Below, one piece after another: positions 23,080 through 34,949 of a stretch of DNA of 46,609 nt. The notes under the pieces were generated by a model. That model was not told the DNA's origin. It ran no database searches and worked only from the letters and a program-made list of their open reading frames with translations. Origin of the DNA: Stereocaulon alpinum (Eukaryota > Ascomycota > Lecanoromycetes > Lecanorales > Stereocaulaceae); contig JAEUBA010000143.1 of NCBI GenBank assembly GCA_018257865.1, forward strand, positions 1 through 46,609. Reading direction: 5' to 3'. The translations under genes and the position numbers were made by a program. Position 1 is the first letter of the stretch. Each line of letters starts with the position of its first letter.

Positions 23080-26000
23080 AATATTAGATTCTAGTTTTAA
23101 GTAAAGGTTAATAATATTCTAGTAAGGGTTATTATTAATAGTAGATTAAGTAAAGATTTAATTAAACTAAGTTTTATAAGGAAATATAATTTACCTATAC
23201 GAAAGCGCGAGCTATACGCGTTAACGAACTTTAATAAATTAATAATAGGAACTATTAATAGAAGTACTAAAATACTTAACCTAAGGATAGGATAAAGATA
23301 TAAGAGATATACCTTTAATTTAGTATTAGGAGGGGTTAATAATATTACCTTAGGAATCCTATAGCTAAAGAAAGCTAACCTATTAATAGGATAGGGTTCT
23401 TAGAATATAATATTTATAGATTAATTGATTAATTAATTTATACGCCTATTCTAGTATCTATATATACTAATAAGGGTGTTCTCTTATATTATTAGGAAAT
23501 CTAGGGGGTTAAAGGCCCTCTAGACGCGAAAGAAACCTTTCTAGAGTCGCCCCTTCTAGCTAAAAACTTTCGCTTATTAGCTTACTTATTATTCTACTCC
23601 GCCTATCTAACCTTACTACTAGGCTCTATAATACTAGTAATAATAATCTCTATTACCCTAATAGGCCCTATAATACTTTAGTAGCTCCGCCGCCTTTAGC
23701 TTCTACTTATACTTAGGCTTCTTTATCTTTAGGGTTTTTATTACCGGTTCTACTCTAATAGGGAGTTTAGACTAGGAGAGCTATTCCTTAGTAAGTTAAT
23801 ACTATATTAGGAATCCTAACCTAACTAGCTATCTTATAGCTACTCTTATACTAGTAACCTTAACTAGTATAGTCTTAATATTATAAATCTCTACCTCTTT
23901 AATAAGCTCCTTTTAAGTATCGCTAAGCTTTAGGTAGTATAGGAGAATATACTTTATATCTTAATTTCTCTATCTATAACTATAGTAGGTACTACGGACC
24001 CCTAGTACTTTTGCCTTATAAAGGAAGTAGTTAAACCTATTCTTCCTACTTTAGAGTTAGACTACTATCGAGCTTTCTACCTTCCTAAGCTTTAGGTAGT
24101 AGTTATACCTTTCTCTAAATAATAGTTTATTCTATATAAGTATATAAGAGTATTTAGGGATAGTATCCTTATATACCTCCTACTACTTAATCTACTTCGC
24201 TATTACTTAGCCTTATATCTTTTTAGCTAGGACGCCTACGTCTTAATACTCCTTAATATCCGTCTTTAGGTTATACTAATATACCTTCCTTCTTATCGCT
24301 ATTACTACTTAATCCTAATCCTTTACCTTAAGCTCCTATAGGGCCTATTCTTCCTTTTCTAGTAATAGGGTTAAGCGTATTAGGCGTACCCTTCCTTTCC
24401 TTCCCTATAGTCTCCTATAGATTAAGCGGTTACCTTTAATTATTAAAGGGTATACTCCCCTTAGTGCCTAGTATCTTATAACTAAGGTATCTAAATAGGT
24501 TTAGATAGGTATAATAACTACTTCCGCTTTTAAGACTTAGACTAGTATTACCTTATATACTCTAAGTACTATCCGTAGGTAGTCGTTCTATATTATCGCG
24601 AGCGTCTTAACGTACTTTTCTATAGCTCCCCGCCCCCTAGTAGGGGTATACTATATTAGAGCAGCGAATATAAGTATAGGCCTTACTACTATACTATATA
24701 CCTTCCTATACTTCTTAAATATAGCTCCCTAAGTTAACCCTGCTAGGCACTTAATCGCCTAGGCTTAAGTAGCAGCCTTTACCTTCACCTACGCTATATA
24801 TTTATAGATAGTATACTAAATAGAGTTCTACTAATCTAAGAATATAAGTTCCTCTTAGTAGTAGCTTAAACCTAAGAGGAAATAAAGGATAATTTTAAGT
24901 TAGGAAATATTATAGTACTATAGAGTTAAGTTAGACTTATAAGTAAGACTACTACTATAAAAATCCTAAATAAATATATAGAATTTAGAACTCTATTCTA
25001 GGAAGAGAGTATTAATAAAGTCCTTCCTAAGTATTAACTATAGGACTATAAGATTAAACTAATTCTAAGTAAAGAATCTATAAAGAAGCTAATATACCTA
25101 CTATTATAAGATAAAGCCGTTACTCTTATAAAGTATATTAAAGAAAATAAACGGAAGGGGTTTATTTAAAAATCTTAATTACCTATAGGATATCTAATCC
25201 TATTTATATCTAAGCTAAGTAGAGAATTAAGACTATATATAGATTATAGAGTACTTAATAATATTAATATAAAGAATAGTTACCTATTACTATTAATAGG
25301 AGAACTTTAAGATAAGCTTTAAGGTAAGAAATAGTTTACTAAGTTTAATATCCTAGGAGCGTTTAACCGAATATATATAAAGTAAGGTAACGAGTAGAAA
25401 ATAGCTTTTTATATAAGATAAGGCCTCTATAAATACCTTATAATACTATTTAGGTTAATAAATACCCCTATAATATTTTAGGTATTTATTAATAATATCC
25501 TAAAAGAATATCTAGACGATTTCGTCTTAGTATATATTAATAATATACTTATATACTTAGATACTTATAAGGAATATATTAAGTAAGTATAAACAGTACT
25601 AAGGAAGCTTAAGTAAGTAGGCTTATACTTAAAGTTATTAAAATATAAGTTTTACTAGAAAAGAGTTAAGTTTTTAGGATTTATTATTTCTAATAAGGGG
25701 ATTAAGATAGACTTAGAAAAGGTAAAGAGTATAATTAAGTAGCCTATACCTATAAATAAGAAAAAGGTATAATTATTCCTTAGTTTTATAAATTTCTACT
25801 AGAAGTTTATCTATAAATATTTAAAAACTATTATACCTCTTACTAGCTTAACCTATAATAAAGTACTATTTATATAGTTAAAGGAAGTAGAGGTATCCTT
25901 TAGGACCCTATAGAAGTAGTTTACTTCTAGTCTAATATTATATTAGTTTAACCTAGAGTCGCCTATTCGCCTCTATACTAATACCTCTAATAGAGTAATT

Positions 26001-26748
26001 AGAGTAGTAATTAGCTAACTATCTATAAATAATAGCCCTAATACGGGAAAAATAGGGAAAATAGGTATTACTTATTATTAGTACCCTATAGCCTTTTATA
26101 GCAGGAAGTTACTAGACGCTAAAACTAGATATCTAATATATAATAAGGAATTACTTGCTATTATAGACGTATTTCGTATTTAGAAGGTTTATCTAGAAAG
26201 AACTAAGTACTAGGTTTAGGTCTTAACAGACTATAAGAATTTAACGTTCTTTTTATTAATAAAGGAGCTTAATAGACGTCTAGCTCGTTAGTATAAAGAG
26301 TTATTAATATTTAACTTTAGAATCGAATATATTAAGGGTAGCGAGAATAATATTATAGATATACTTAGTAGGAGAGCTAACTATATATTAAACGTCTAGT
26401 AAAGTTTTAGAACGGTTTTAATATATTACTAAGATAGATTATTACGACCTAATATAGCTAGACTATATATAGTAGTAATAATAACTATTAATAGCGAAGA
26501 TTTAACTAAGAGGATACTAAAAGACTTATTAAAGGATAAAGTTATATCTAAGATCTATAAAGATATTAATAGCTATAACTTATTCGAAAAAATAAATCTA
26601 AGACTATTAACCTTCTAAAAACGGATTTATATCTTTATAAGTATTTAAGGAGAAATTTTTAGGATTTACTATAAAGTAGAGAGCTCTAGTAGATATTAAG
26701 GGATTAAGAAAATACTTAAGAAGATATCTTATAACTTCTATTTCCTTA
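23080..26748 (+). pseudogene. Gypsy 1 pol part 1: protease, reverse transcriptase, RNase H (split by LINE C)
   Basis: Protease: the active-site D-S-G is N-S-R at 23137-23145, followed by L-I-K-L-S-F-I-R-K-Y-N-L-P and, later, G-V-N-N-I-T-L-G-I-L. LINE C interrupts the frame at 23421/24798. Reverse transcriptase: Y-I-D-Y-R-V-L-N-N (about 25235), F-T-K-F-N-I-L-G-A-F, and the Y-x-D-D box as Y-I-N-N (Asp pair at 25539-25544). RNase H (about 25900-26400) ends I-E-Y-I-K-G-S-E-N-N-I-I-D-I-L-S. The integrase zinc-binding region begins after 26500 and is cut by E2 at 26753. Protease, reverse transcriptase and integrase are in one frame after subtracting insert lengths. Confidence 0.85.
23422..24797 (-). 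mobile_element. LINE C: 5'-truncated LINE (1,376 bp) in gypsy 1
   Basis: Matches the 3' part of LINE B (10770 to about 12150) and lacks everything upstream, the classic result of incomplete reverse transcription. Flanked by a 12-bp duplication ATATTTATAGAT (23410-23421 and 24798-24809). Gypsy 2 preserves the uninterrupted site at about 10016-10031. The 3' tail is an AATTA/AATC repeat as in LINE B. It ends just short of the reverse transcriptase palm motif of ORF2. Confidence 0.92.
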
Positions 26749-26753
26749 GGATA

Positions 26754-26913
26754 TATTATGGCCTGATTCTATAAGAGTGTAAGATAGTTCTATTCTTCTC
26801 TAGCTATTATACTACTTCTATTAGGTACTAAGCTCTTAGTGTAAGCTAAGAGCTTAGTACTATAGTTAGACTAAACTATAATAAAGGAATACTATAATAG
26901 AGGAACTATAATA
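26754..26913 (-). repeat. E2 3' LTR (160 bp) with a perfect hairpin
   Basis: Starts TATTATGG and ends CTATAATA (inverted termini after RIP). Contains a 15-bp perfect inverted repeat, GTACTAAGCTCTTAG at 26825-26839 and its complement at 26846-26860, with a 6-base loop. The partner LTR is at 42279-42438. Confidence 0.9.
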
Positions 26914-26959
26914 GTGCTACTAATAAAGATAAAAGGCTACGCCCTCGTAGCTATAGCTG

Positions 26960-29900
26960 AAGCGCCGGCTAATATTATATTTATTCCTCTATAATATTAC
27001 CGTAGTAGTTGACTGCCTTATTATCCTCCTTACTAAGCTTCTTAAGTCCCTCCGGTACCGCACTCCGCTATTCCTTAAAGTCGTCGCGTGTAATACGGTC
27101 TATAGATAGGAAAGCCTTAGTAATCTTATTAAATACGGCGTTAGCTTTTATAAGTAGGGTATTATTAAACTCCCTATTATTAGAGAGTTCAGCTATATAG
27201 GTCTAGAACTTAATAATATCCTCTAGCGCCTACTTAGCCTATAAATAATTTATTACTAACTACTTAATTATACGTTTATTATAGGCTTAAAGTAAAATCT
27301 ACGTATTATATAAGGCCGTAGCGAGTAGGACTACCTTCCCCTATACCTACTTAAGGTTATTATAGGTATAGTACTTAGTTATAGTTATAGTCGTCTTAAT
27401 CTCTTCGTCTAAAGCGAAGCGCCTCCCCCTACTAGCTGAGTCGACTAGATCTTACGTAAGCTTAGGGTTATTAGTAGGGGTTTTAGGCCTAGCTTTCTTA
27501 CTAGGGGTTCTAGGTTTAGTATTATTAACTTTCTACCTTTTCTTACTGCCCGCCTTTAGTTTAGCTACCGTAGTCTTAGTAGTCTTAGGACGTTTGGCTT
27601 CCTTTATTTTAGGACTCTTACGAAGGTCTTAAATAGTATTAGCTTTTAGCGGAGCTACCTTAGTCCTAGTTATCTTAGGACATTTAGCTTCCTTATTCAG
27701 CCTAGTTATCTTAGGCTATTCCTATTTAGCTACCTTTAGCTCTTTAGTAAGTCCTTTAGGATAGACTCGTATCTTAGCTTTCTTCCCCGTATTAATCTTA
27801 GGCGGCTTAGGCTTAGTACTAGCCTTACTAGGAGGGGGAATATTAATAATAATAGTAGTACTAGAGGAGAGACTACTTAGCTCCTATATAATATACGTAG
27901 CCCCCTCTTAAATATTATATGTAGCGTTTATACCTACGCTATTAATAAAGTTACTTTAGTTAATATCGAAATAACTAGTCCCTTCTTCCCTATACAGCTG
28001 GTACTTTCCGAATACTACTAAGTAGACCTAAACTTAACGGACGTTAGACTAAACCTTAGGTACTAGGCCTTTATTAGTCTAGGTTACCCTTAAGGGATCC
28101 TTACTAGGAAAGATAATTAGCTATCTCTAGTACCTTACTTCCTATAAGATAAACGGGTAGCGTACTATTTAAAAAACCTATATTAACGATAGCTTAACGT
28201 ATTTTAGAGGGTACGTAGCTTCGTCCCTATTAACCAGCTTATATAGCGGTTCGTTATATAGCTTTAGTTATAGGTCCTCCTTTTTTCCGTCTCTATCGCT
28301 GTATTTCTAAAGAAAATACTGCGACTTGTGTAATATTATTAACTATAGACCTGATGGACGCTTTAGTAGATCTAGTACGTCGTAACTAAGGTAAGGTTTA
28401 ATAGGCTGGTACTTATAGGCTAATAGATACTTCGGTAGATCTAGTATATTACAGCTGACGTAAGGTTCGGTAGCCTAGCACTTATAGGCTGGGTACTAAC
28501 TAGTAACGATTTAGAAGGGATATAATTACTATATATACTTATATATAGTGCGAAGTAAGAAGATATTAATCGTAGGTAATAAATAATATAAAGTAAGAGG
28601 ATAATAATCTTAGGTAATATCTGAGGGTTTAATATAAGCACGTCTGGTTAAAGGAAGGTATACCGACGTAACTATATAAATAAGTAAATATATAATACGT
28701 AACTACGCTACGTTTAACGCCTAGCTTAGCGGTATACTAGTAGACTACTACTAGTATAGTTACCTTAATAAGTCTTAATACTAGCTGCCTACTAATAGTA
28801 GGTTAATATATCTGCGAGGACGTCCCCGCTTTTAGGGCGGTAGAGGCGGCGGAGCGGTAGCCTCCTACCTATTTATAAGCGGAGTAGGCGAAGGGGTTAC
28901 TAAAATACCCAGCAGCCTTACTTAACAGCGGGTTAGTTAACGAGCCTTAAAGTTATTAATAAATTCCTAAGCGTTACTAAGGGCTGTAAGAGGATACTAG
29001 GTATTATACTTATTACTATATCCCTTCTATTTAACTAGATAGCGGTCTTTCCTAGGTACTTTATTAAGGAAGCGCTTAATCTTATAGAGGGGATTAATAG
29101 GATTTAAGTCCTCCTCTTCGACTAGACTAAGTAGAGGAGGTAGACGGCTATAGGGATCCTTAGTAGGATCTAAGGTAGGCTCTAACTAAGCTACTAAGAC
29201 GACTAGATAGATTTATATATTAGGGGGTAGCTTAAGCTAGTAGGCTAGCTTACTAACCTTCTTAAGAATCCTAAACGGGCTAACGCGCTGGTTAGAGTAC
29301 TTATAATAGACTCCGGGTATATTATAGCTATAATAAAGGTATAGGAAAACGAGAGAACCTTCGCTAAGATAGAGGGCCTTATATATACTATTATAGCGTA
29401 ACTTTATAGCTATATTAGTAAACGCTATAGCGTCGTCGGCCTCCTACTATTTAATATTTTAAAGATAGTTAAGGTCTTAGATATCTAGGTCTAACTTTAC
29501 TAGTAAGTTAAGGCCTTTACGTACGTAGAACCTATAAACTAGGTTATTCGGTGCGAAGCTAGTAGAGCGGATAGCGTTATTTAGCGATCCTTAGAGGTAT
29601 AGTAGTATAGAAACCTAATTATCTTCGCTAGTACTAAGGAAGAAGTAAAGGGCGATCTTAATAGTTTAATTCGTATACTCTAACTACCTATTAATTTAAG
29701 GGTGCTATACCGTAGATATTAATAGGTTAACCTTTATCTTTAAGAAGACTCCCTTCTAGAAGGATCCTATAAACTTTAAGTCTTTATTAGAAATAATAGC
29801 GGAGGGGATTCCTTAGTTATACCTAACTAGAGCTGTAAGGAAGCTGTTTACTTAATTACTAGTATTCTAAGCCTCGCTACTAGGGATTAGCAGGTTCCTT

Positions 29901-30263
29901 TTAGTAGACTTATAGGTAACGGTTATTAGTACGTTGTACTCGCAGTAACTTAGTAGTACTATAATAAAGTTAATAGCCACCGTATAAAAGGGAATAGCTA
30001 GAGTAGCGATCGGATATAGCTCGCTATAAGTTAGATACCTCCTAGTCTAATTAAGCTGATAGCTTAGGTAATATATAATATAGGCTTAAAGGTACTTTAA
30101 GAGGTACTTAATAAAGATTAAAGGTATAATATAATCGTAGGTTCTATAGTACCTGCTATAGAAATTATTATTATAGGCTAGCTTAAATACCTTATATTAT
30201 AAGGACTTAGGAATATAAAGACGTTAGCGTCCTTCCTAACTTATAAGGTAAATCAAACCTTCC
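26960..30263 (-). pseudogene. E2 pol part 2: integrase, chromodomain and a long C-terminal extension
   Basis: Read right to left on the minus strand. Integrase (about 30200-29400) shows G-I-P-S-A-I-I-S-N-K-D-L-K-F-I-G (family D-R-D changed to N-K-D) and H-P then Q-L-E-Y-T-N-Q-like text. The chromodomain (about 29090-28940) shows Y-L-V-K-*-K-G-Y-S with the aromatic cage Trp expected at the TAG. The same frame then continues to about 26960: Pro-rich linker and K-R-G-R-P-R-R (28811-28831, AT-hook-like), a 23-residue tandem duplication, a Lys/Pro-rich basic stretch (about 27840-27480), and a final acidic/basic helical-looking segment (27420-27000). Frame is constant across all these points and agrees with the part right of E3 after subtracting 6,466 bp. 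Stops seen are TAA/TAG only. The extension's function is unknown. Confidence 0.75.
28367..28504 (-). repeat. 69-bp in-frame tandem duplication in the E2 C-terminal extension
   Basis: TAGATCTAGTA recurs at 28367 and 28436, and ACTTATAGGCT at 28411 and 28480, both offset by 69 bp (23 codons). The copies have diverged mostly by RIP-type changes. Confidence 0.75.
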
Positions 30264-30268
30264 CTCTT

Positions 30269-30541
30269 TGTTACGGCTCGCCTAGAGGTGATCGCAGGAG
30301 AAGGCAGCTTTGAAGAAAACCACCTTATATTAGGATTTAGCCAATAGGCTACGCTTAGTATCTAGAAAATAGGACGAAGAAGAAAAGAAAGAGCTGGTAA
30401 GCTCGTAAGCCTAAATACCCCTAAGGCTAGCTCGCCGCTAGTCCCTATCTAAGAACCGTATTAACTAGTATACTAAGCTATCTCTATACTAATACGCTAC
30501 CTCTATACTAGTAGCAGGGCCTCTAGATTAGGATTATAATA
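30269..30541 (-). repeat. E3 3' LTR (273 bp)
   Basis: Same length as 36457-36729 and differs by transitions. Each copy keeps the CA/TG intact at the outer end of the element: this one begins TGTTACGG, the other ends CGTAACA, while both inner ends are RIP-changed (ATTATAATA here, TATTACGG there). Confidence 0.92.
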
Positions 30542-30544
30542 CTA

Positions 30545-30554
30545 CCCCCCCCCC
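30545..30554 (-). promoter_or_regulatory. E3 polypurine tract (plus-strand DNA primer)
   Basis: Ten consecutive C on the given strand, i.e. G10 on the coding strand, three bases inside the 3' LTR. Longer and more uniform than the purine tracts of the other elements here. Confidence 0.75.
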
Positions 30555-30639
30555 TCTAAAAAACTGCGTCTACGTAGTTACCGTTATTAGGCGATTGTTA
30601 TTAAGGTGGGTATAGTTATTAATCCTATCGTTATATACC

Positions 30640-33600
30640 TTCAGCTAGGCAGGGAGTGCTCGTAGAGGGCCTTTCGTATTAGGGTACCGTAGGTGGAAGG
30701 CCTTTAATATATACGGCGCCGTTATTATATTAGAGTAGGGATACTATTCTAAGTCCTTATCAGTACCTCTCTACTTAATCTAATACCTTAAGGTAGAGCT
30801 AATCAGCTTAGAGCCTAGTATCTCCTCTAATTCCTACTCGTCTTACTCCAGTAGAAGTTATATTAGGGCTAGGTTAGGGCGTTACTATCCTAGTAGGGGA
30901 TTATCGGGATACTTATAGAGGGAGTAGGAGTAGAATACTAGCTAGATTATCCAGTCCTATAGGAGTTCTACTTTCCAACTTTCGCTAATCTTTTCTAAGA
31001 CCTTAACTAGACTATACTAGCTATTAGAGAGCTTACAGGAGGGCTAATCTATTTTCTAGTTCTAAGTATCTACTAGCACTAGATCTCTAATATCCTAGTC
31101 TACCTTATAACGCTTACGGTTAGCTATTCGTCTCATCTTATCCTACTACGACTATAAGGAGGAGTATATAAATCATATAGTATTTTCTATTTAGGAGGCG
31201 ACTTATATAGCGTCTTCGCAATTCAGCTCCTCTAAGGCGGTGGTAGGAGGGTTAGGATTACGGAGGTCCTAGGAAGTATATAGCTTATATCCGTTCAGTA
31301 GCTAGAAAGGTATAATACCTAGAGATTTATAGGGTAATATTAACTAGGCTAGATCTATAATTAGTAGTATCTAGCTCCAGTTATCCTAGTAGTATATATA
31401 GAAAGGCCGGAGGCGTTACTTTATATACTAGTTTATAATCTCCGTTTAGCCGTCGATATTCGGATTATAGGATATCGTTAGCTTTACCTTAGTACCTAGG
31501 ATATAGCAGTACTCCTTCTAGAAAGTTAATATAAACTATACCCCTTAATCTAATATAATAGAGTCGGGTATACCCTAGTAGTAGGTCTAGTAAGTTAGGA
31601 ATAACTTAGCTATCCCTTTAGCTATAATAGTTTTATAGTATAGTACTAAGAGAGATTTCTTTAATAGTTAGTCTATAACTATAAAAGTAAAGTTATAGCT
31701 AGCCTTATCTAGCGGTAGCTTAGTAAAGTCTATAGTTAAGTACTAATATAGACGGGCTGGAATCTCTAGGGGCTTTAGAAAGCTTAGGGTCTTATCCCTA
31801 TAGATCTTTATATAGGTATAGCTATAATTAGCGATATACCGTACTATATTATTTCTAATATTCCTCTAGTAGTATTATCTAGATAGGATTATCTTAACCT
31901 TACTAATCCCTATATACGCGATAGCTGGCTGGGCGTAAATATAGTAGACTAAAGATATCTATAGCTCCGGTAGCTCTATTAGTACCTTAAGCCTACCTTA
32001 GAAGTATAGCTTACTATAGTCTAGGTCGTAGTTAAGGTAGTTATTATAAGCTCGCTTATATAGGGGTTCTAGCTTTAGCGAGTTCTTATTAGTATTAATT
32101 ACCTAGTCGATAATATTATAGCCCTTAATATTATATACGGTTACTAAGGCGGGATTAGGCGCTTTGCCTTTTAAGTACTCTTCTAACTCTTTAGGGTCTA
32201 TTAGCGTAGCTATAGGTAATAGCTTAACCTTTCCTATAGCTTAGACTAAGTCGCAGTCCGGATAGGCGGTAAGGGAGGAGATAGTAACCTCTTCTAGTAT
32301 CTAAGGGTTAACCTTTTTATTTAGGAGGAGTTACTAGCTCCGGATCGCGCGTTTATAGGCTTCTAGAGGCGTAATATCTTACTCCCTATAAAATAGTATA
32401 TCTACTATAGTATTTATAACACCTATACGGTATATAATTATAAAGTAGAAGTTAGTAAAGAACTTAACCTAGCGAGCTTAGTAGGCTATAAGGTCTTTAG
32501 TAGTTATAAAGTATTCTAAGGCCTTATAATCTATATATATATAGACTAACTTCTAGGCTCTAAGAAGCTCTAGCTTATACTACTAGAAGGAGCGGAAGAT
32601 CGTAAGTAACTCCTTATTATAAATTAGGTAATTTAACTCTGTATCCCCTATCGTCTTTAAGAAGTATCCTACTAGGTAGAAGAGGCTATCCTTATATTTC
32701 TATAATAAGATACTAGCGACTATACCGTCTAAGGAATCCGTCTTAAGGCGGGTTTCCTTATAAGGATCGTAATACTTAAGGACTAAGGTAGAGAGGAGTA
32801 CTTAGCGGAGAGAGTCCTAAGTATAGCGATAGGTGTTATTAAAGTAGAAAGGTATATCCTTAGCTATTAGGTAGACGAGCGGAGTAGTAATTTAGCTATA
32901 CCCCTAAATAAACCTCCTATAGAAGTTATAGAAGCCTAGGTAGCTTTAGATACCTTATATATTACTTATATACTGCTAGGTCTTAATAATAGCGACTTTC
33001 TCTAGATTTACCTTAATACTATTAACTCTAACGACGAAGCTAAGGAACTTAGTCTTTATAATATTAAACTCGCTTTTTTTAATATCCGCCTATAGGCCGT
33101 TAGCTTATAGGATAGCTATAACTTTCTTAACGTAGATCTTATACTCCGCGATAGACTTAGAGTAAATTAGGATATTATCTATATATACTAAGTAGAAATC
33201 GTTAAGGTACTCTATTAGGATATTATTAATAAAACGCTAGAAGATAGCTAGGGCGTTCGTTAATCTAAATAGTATTACCTTATACTTAAAGGTACCGTAT
33301 TAACTATAGAAACTAATAAGGTCCTCTAAGTCCTAGTAGATCCTTACCTAGTAGAATACCTATTAGACGTCGATCTTTATAAAGATTTTAGCCTTATAAA
33401 TTTAAGCTATTATCTTATCTATTAGAGGGAGTAGGTACGGATCTTTCTTAGTTAGGTTATTAAGCTTCCGAAAATTAATATAGAAATATAAGCTACTATC
33501 TTCCTTTCTAGCGAAGAGTATTAGAGCCGTATATAGTATATTCGATAGCTTAATAAATCCCTTATAGAGGTAGTCTATAATATAGCGTTTAGCCTTAGAG

Positions 33601-34900
33601 AGTTACTTATTAGTTATTTTTTACAGCGGCTTAAATATTAAGGTATTTAGGCTAGTAAGCTTAATTTTATAATCTATACCTAGCCTTCTATTAGCTAATA
33701 TATTAGAGTCCCTTTATTAAAAGAGAGAGACGAACTCCTAGTACTGCGGTAGAAGCTTAGTCCTTACTAAGTCCTTATTAGCCTAGTATTTAATCTCTAG
33801 TACTTCCTAGGGTAAGAGGCTTATATCTACTATAGTAAGCTTAAGAAAAAGACGCTCCTAGCGTTAGTCCGCTCTATAGTTAATTTCGCGCTCTAAATCC
33901 TATATTAAGGCGATAAAGGTATTAGAATTAGGAGGTCTCCTAGACCTCTTACTAAGGTAGAAATAGGATATTACGATAGTAGAAATTAGGGTGATATTAA
34001 CCCTATAATTAATATAGCTAGGGCGTTAAGCCTTAGCTAGTAAGACCTTTAGGCTTAATATAACTAATATATTTAACCCTTAGAGGGTATCCTCTATTTT
34101 AGTAAGGTATTTCTCTAAGTCTTATGTAAAACTTAACGGCCTACCGCCTTATAAGTTAGGTAACCTTAAGCGAGGGGGAGAAACTAAAGCTAGCTACGGA
34201 GAGGGTAGTATACTTTAGGATAAGGTATTAATCTAGTTATCTATTAGAAGCTTAGGGTTAATAGAGGCGAGCCTAGCTTAGCTATAGTAATACTTATCTA
34301 CCTTAAAAAGGGCGTCTTAATACTTAGTATCTTATTAGTACGCTAGGGAAATTAGTTTCTTAGGCGGAGTTATTAAGAGGAGTACCCTCTTATTAAAGTA
34401 CTACTAAATAGCTATATTAGTAGGCTATTTAAGGCTATTCCTCCCTTTAGTATAGACTTACTTAATATTATAGTACTCTAAGAATTTCCGACTAATAAGA
34501 ACGTTAGTATAACCTAAGTTAGTAACTAAGAATAGAAAATTAATATAATAATAGTTAATTATTATTATAAGAAGTAGAGCGACTATAATAGGGGAGTCGC
34601 TTTAGCTATTATAGCTAGTTAGGATAATTAGCTTAGAAAGCTTAATAAAGCGAATCCTAAAGGACTTAGAAAAGGCGAAGGTAAGGGAGGTTTTAATTAT
34701 ACTAAAAATATTAGCTCTACTATTAATATATAAAAGGGTTTTAACGAAAGATCTATTATATCCTAGCTCTATATTAACTAGGAACTAGCGGCCTCTAATA
34801 AAGGCCTAAAAGTTAAATTATAAGTCCTTCTATAGATTAGGGCTCCTGCTATAGCTAGAGACTCTACTATAGCCTAAGAGTTTTCTAATAGCTTATTAAT
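30640..34900 (-). pseudogene. E3 pol: protease, reverse transcriptase, RNase H, integrase, chromodomain
   Basis: Minus strand, right to left. Reverse transcriptase (about 33900-32850) carries Y-G-T-F-K-Y-K-V-I-L-F-R-L-T-N-A and the catalytic box V-Y-I-D-N (Asp/Asn at 33174-33179; first Asp kept, second changed). Integrase (about 31750-31100): L-T-I-D-F-T-K-L-P, then P-D-S-I-I-L-D, then Y-N-P-N-I-D-G-*-T-E-I-I-N-Q-Y, keeping the acidic residues. The chromodomain-like C terminus (about 30850-30650) reads L-R-Y-Q-I-K-*-R-G-T-D-K-D-L-E, followed by P-Y-I-L-K-A-F-H-L-R-Y-P-N. TAA/TAG stops throughout. I did not pin down the protease residues. Confidence 0.82.
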
Positions 34901-34949
34901 CTCTATTTCCTCTCTAACTATAATCTTAGAGATCTTCTTTTCTAGTACC

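Noticed and set aside
27009..27200. Plus-strand open frame of 63 codons
   Set aside because: It is antisense to the readable C-terminal segment of E2 pol, which is the better supported coding strand.
28441..28641. Minus-strand open frame of 66 codons starting with ATG
   Set aside because: Same strand as E2 pol but in a different frame; overlaps the 69-bp duplication; hydrophobic composition comes from AT-rich codons.
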